Shown: piece after piece, positions 5,907 through 6,064 of the stretch
Numbering within the stretch: position 1 is the first letter of the stretch
How the letters are laid out: every line of letters begins with the position of its first letter
Source of the DNA: Exiguobacterium profundum
GTDB taxonomy: Bacteria > Pseudomonadota > Alphaproteobacteria > Rhodobacterales > Rhodobacteraceae
Direction of reading: 5' to 3'
Assembly: GCA_013693875.1 (NCBI GenBank)
Contig: CP059262.1
Location: 3,928,381 to 3,934,444 of the forward strand
DNA length: 6,064 nt
The notes under the pieces: model-generated
Told to the model about the DNA's origin: nothing
What the model saw: only the letters and a program-made list of their open reading frames with translations
Database searches by the model: none
Translations under genes and position numbers: made by a program

Positions 5907-6064
5907 ATGACCCTGACCATCCGTCCCGCCCCCGTCACCCATTCGATCCACGTTGCGGCCCCGCCCGAAAGTGCCTTCCGCACCTTCACCGAAGGCATGG
6001 GCCGCTGGTGGCCGAAAAGCCATTCCATCGGAAAGTCCCCGATTGCCGGCGTGGTGATGGAGCC
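5907..6064 (+). CDS. SRPBCC (AHSA1-like) domain protein, N-terminal part
   Basis: The 52 complete codons visible start MTLTIRPAPVTHSIHVAAPPESAFRTF and continue TEGMGRWWPKSHSIG. An early beta strand, then a P-x-x-x-A-F helix and a Trp-rich GMGRWWPKSH turn, are characteristic of the START/Bet v1-like SRPBCC superfamily, in the group annotated as activator of Hsp90 ATPase homologue. These proteins form a hydrophobic cavity for small ligands; the ligand here is unknown. The ATG at 5907 has GGAG (5895-5898) at good spacing. It starts 22 bases after the arsR stop on the same strand, suggesting one operon and control by that repressor. The gene runs off the window end; full-length members are about 140-160 residues. 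The frame is intact as far as visible. Confidence 0.85.
   Translation, partial: MTLTIRPAPVTHSIHVAAPPESAFRTFTEGMGRWWPKSHSIGKSPIAGVVME

Overview
The window looks like chromosomal DNA from a GC-rich alphaproteobacterium, most probably Rhodobacteraceae (Paracoccus/Rhodobacter-like). This rests on the base composition, the close family resemblance of LeuC and LeuD, and the accessory genes around them. It carries the two subunits of 3-isopropylmalate dehydratase, leuC and leuD (both minus strand), plus poorly characterised neighbours. I see no mobile element, CRISPR array, tRNA or rRNA.

Layout from left to right. 1-270 (minus): N-terminal part of a YihY/BrkB-type inner-membrane protein, cut by the window edge. 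351-1403 (minus): an exported endonuclease/exonuclease/phosphatase (EEP) family protein whose frame is broken by six single-base deletions; restoring them gives one continuous protein of about 352 residues. 1400-2236 (minus): an intact multi-pass membrane protein of unknown function that overlaps the EEP gene by four bases. 2441-2468: a strong intrinsic terminator for leuD. 2491-3096 (minus): leuD. 3306-3835 (plus): a small membrane-anchored helical protein, possibly TerB-like, with one frameshift, placed on the opposite strand between leuD and leuC. 3883-5301 (minus): leuC. 5302-5562: a divergent control region with promoter-like elements for leuC and arsR, a large nested inverted repeat, a 12-bp perfect palindrome touching the arsR start, and a possible 29-codon leader ORF. 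5563-5884 (plus): an ArsR-type repressor carrying both a frameshift and an in-frame TAA. 5907-6064 (plus): the start of an SRPBCC-domain protein, an apparent operon partner of the arsR gene.

LeuC and LeuD together form the enzyme that isomerises 2-isopropylmalate to 3-isopropylmalate in leucine synthesis. Because an opposite-strand gene separates them, they cannot form a simple two-gene operon, and each probably has its own promoter. The arsR-SRPBCC pair resembles a self-regulated two-gene unit. The two most notable signals are the unevenness of the frame damage (several lesions in three accessory genes, none in leuC, leuD or the membrane protein) and the dense symmetrical structure of the leuC/arsR intergenic region. 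I found no clearly new multi-gene system.
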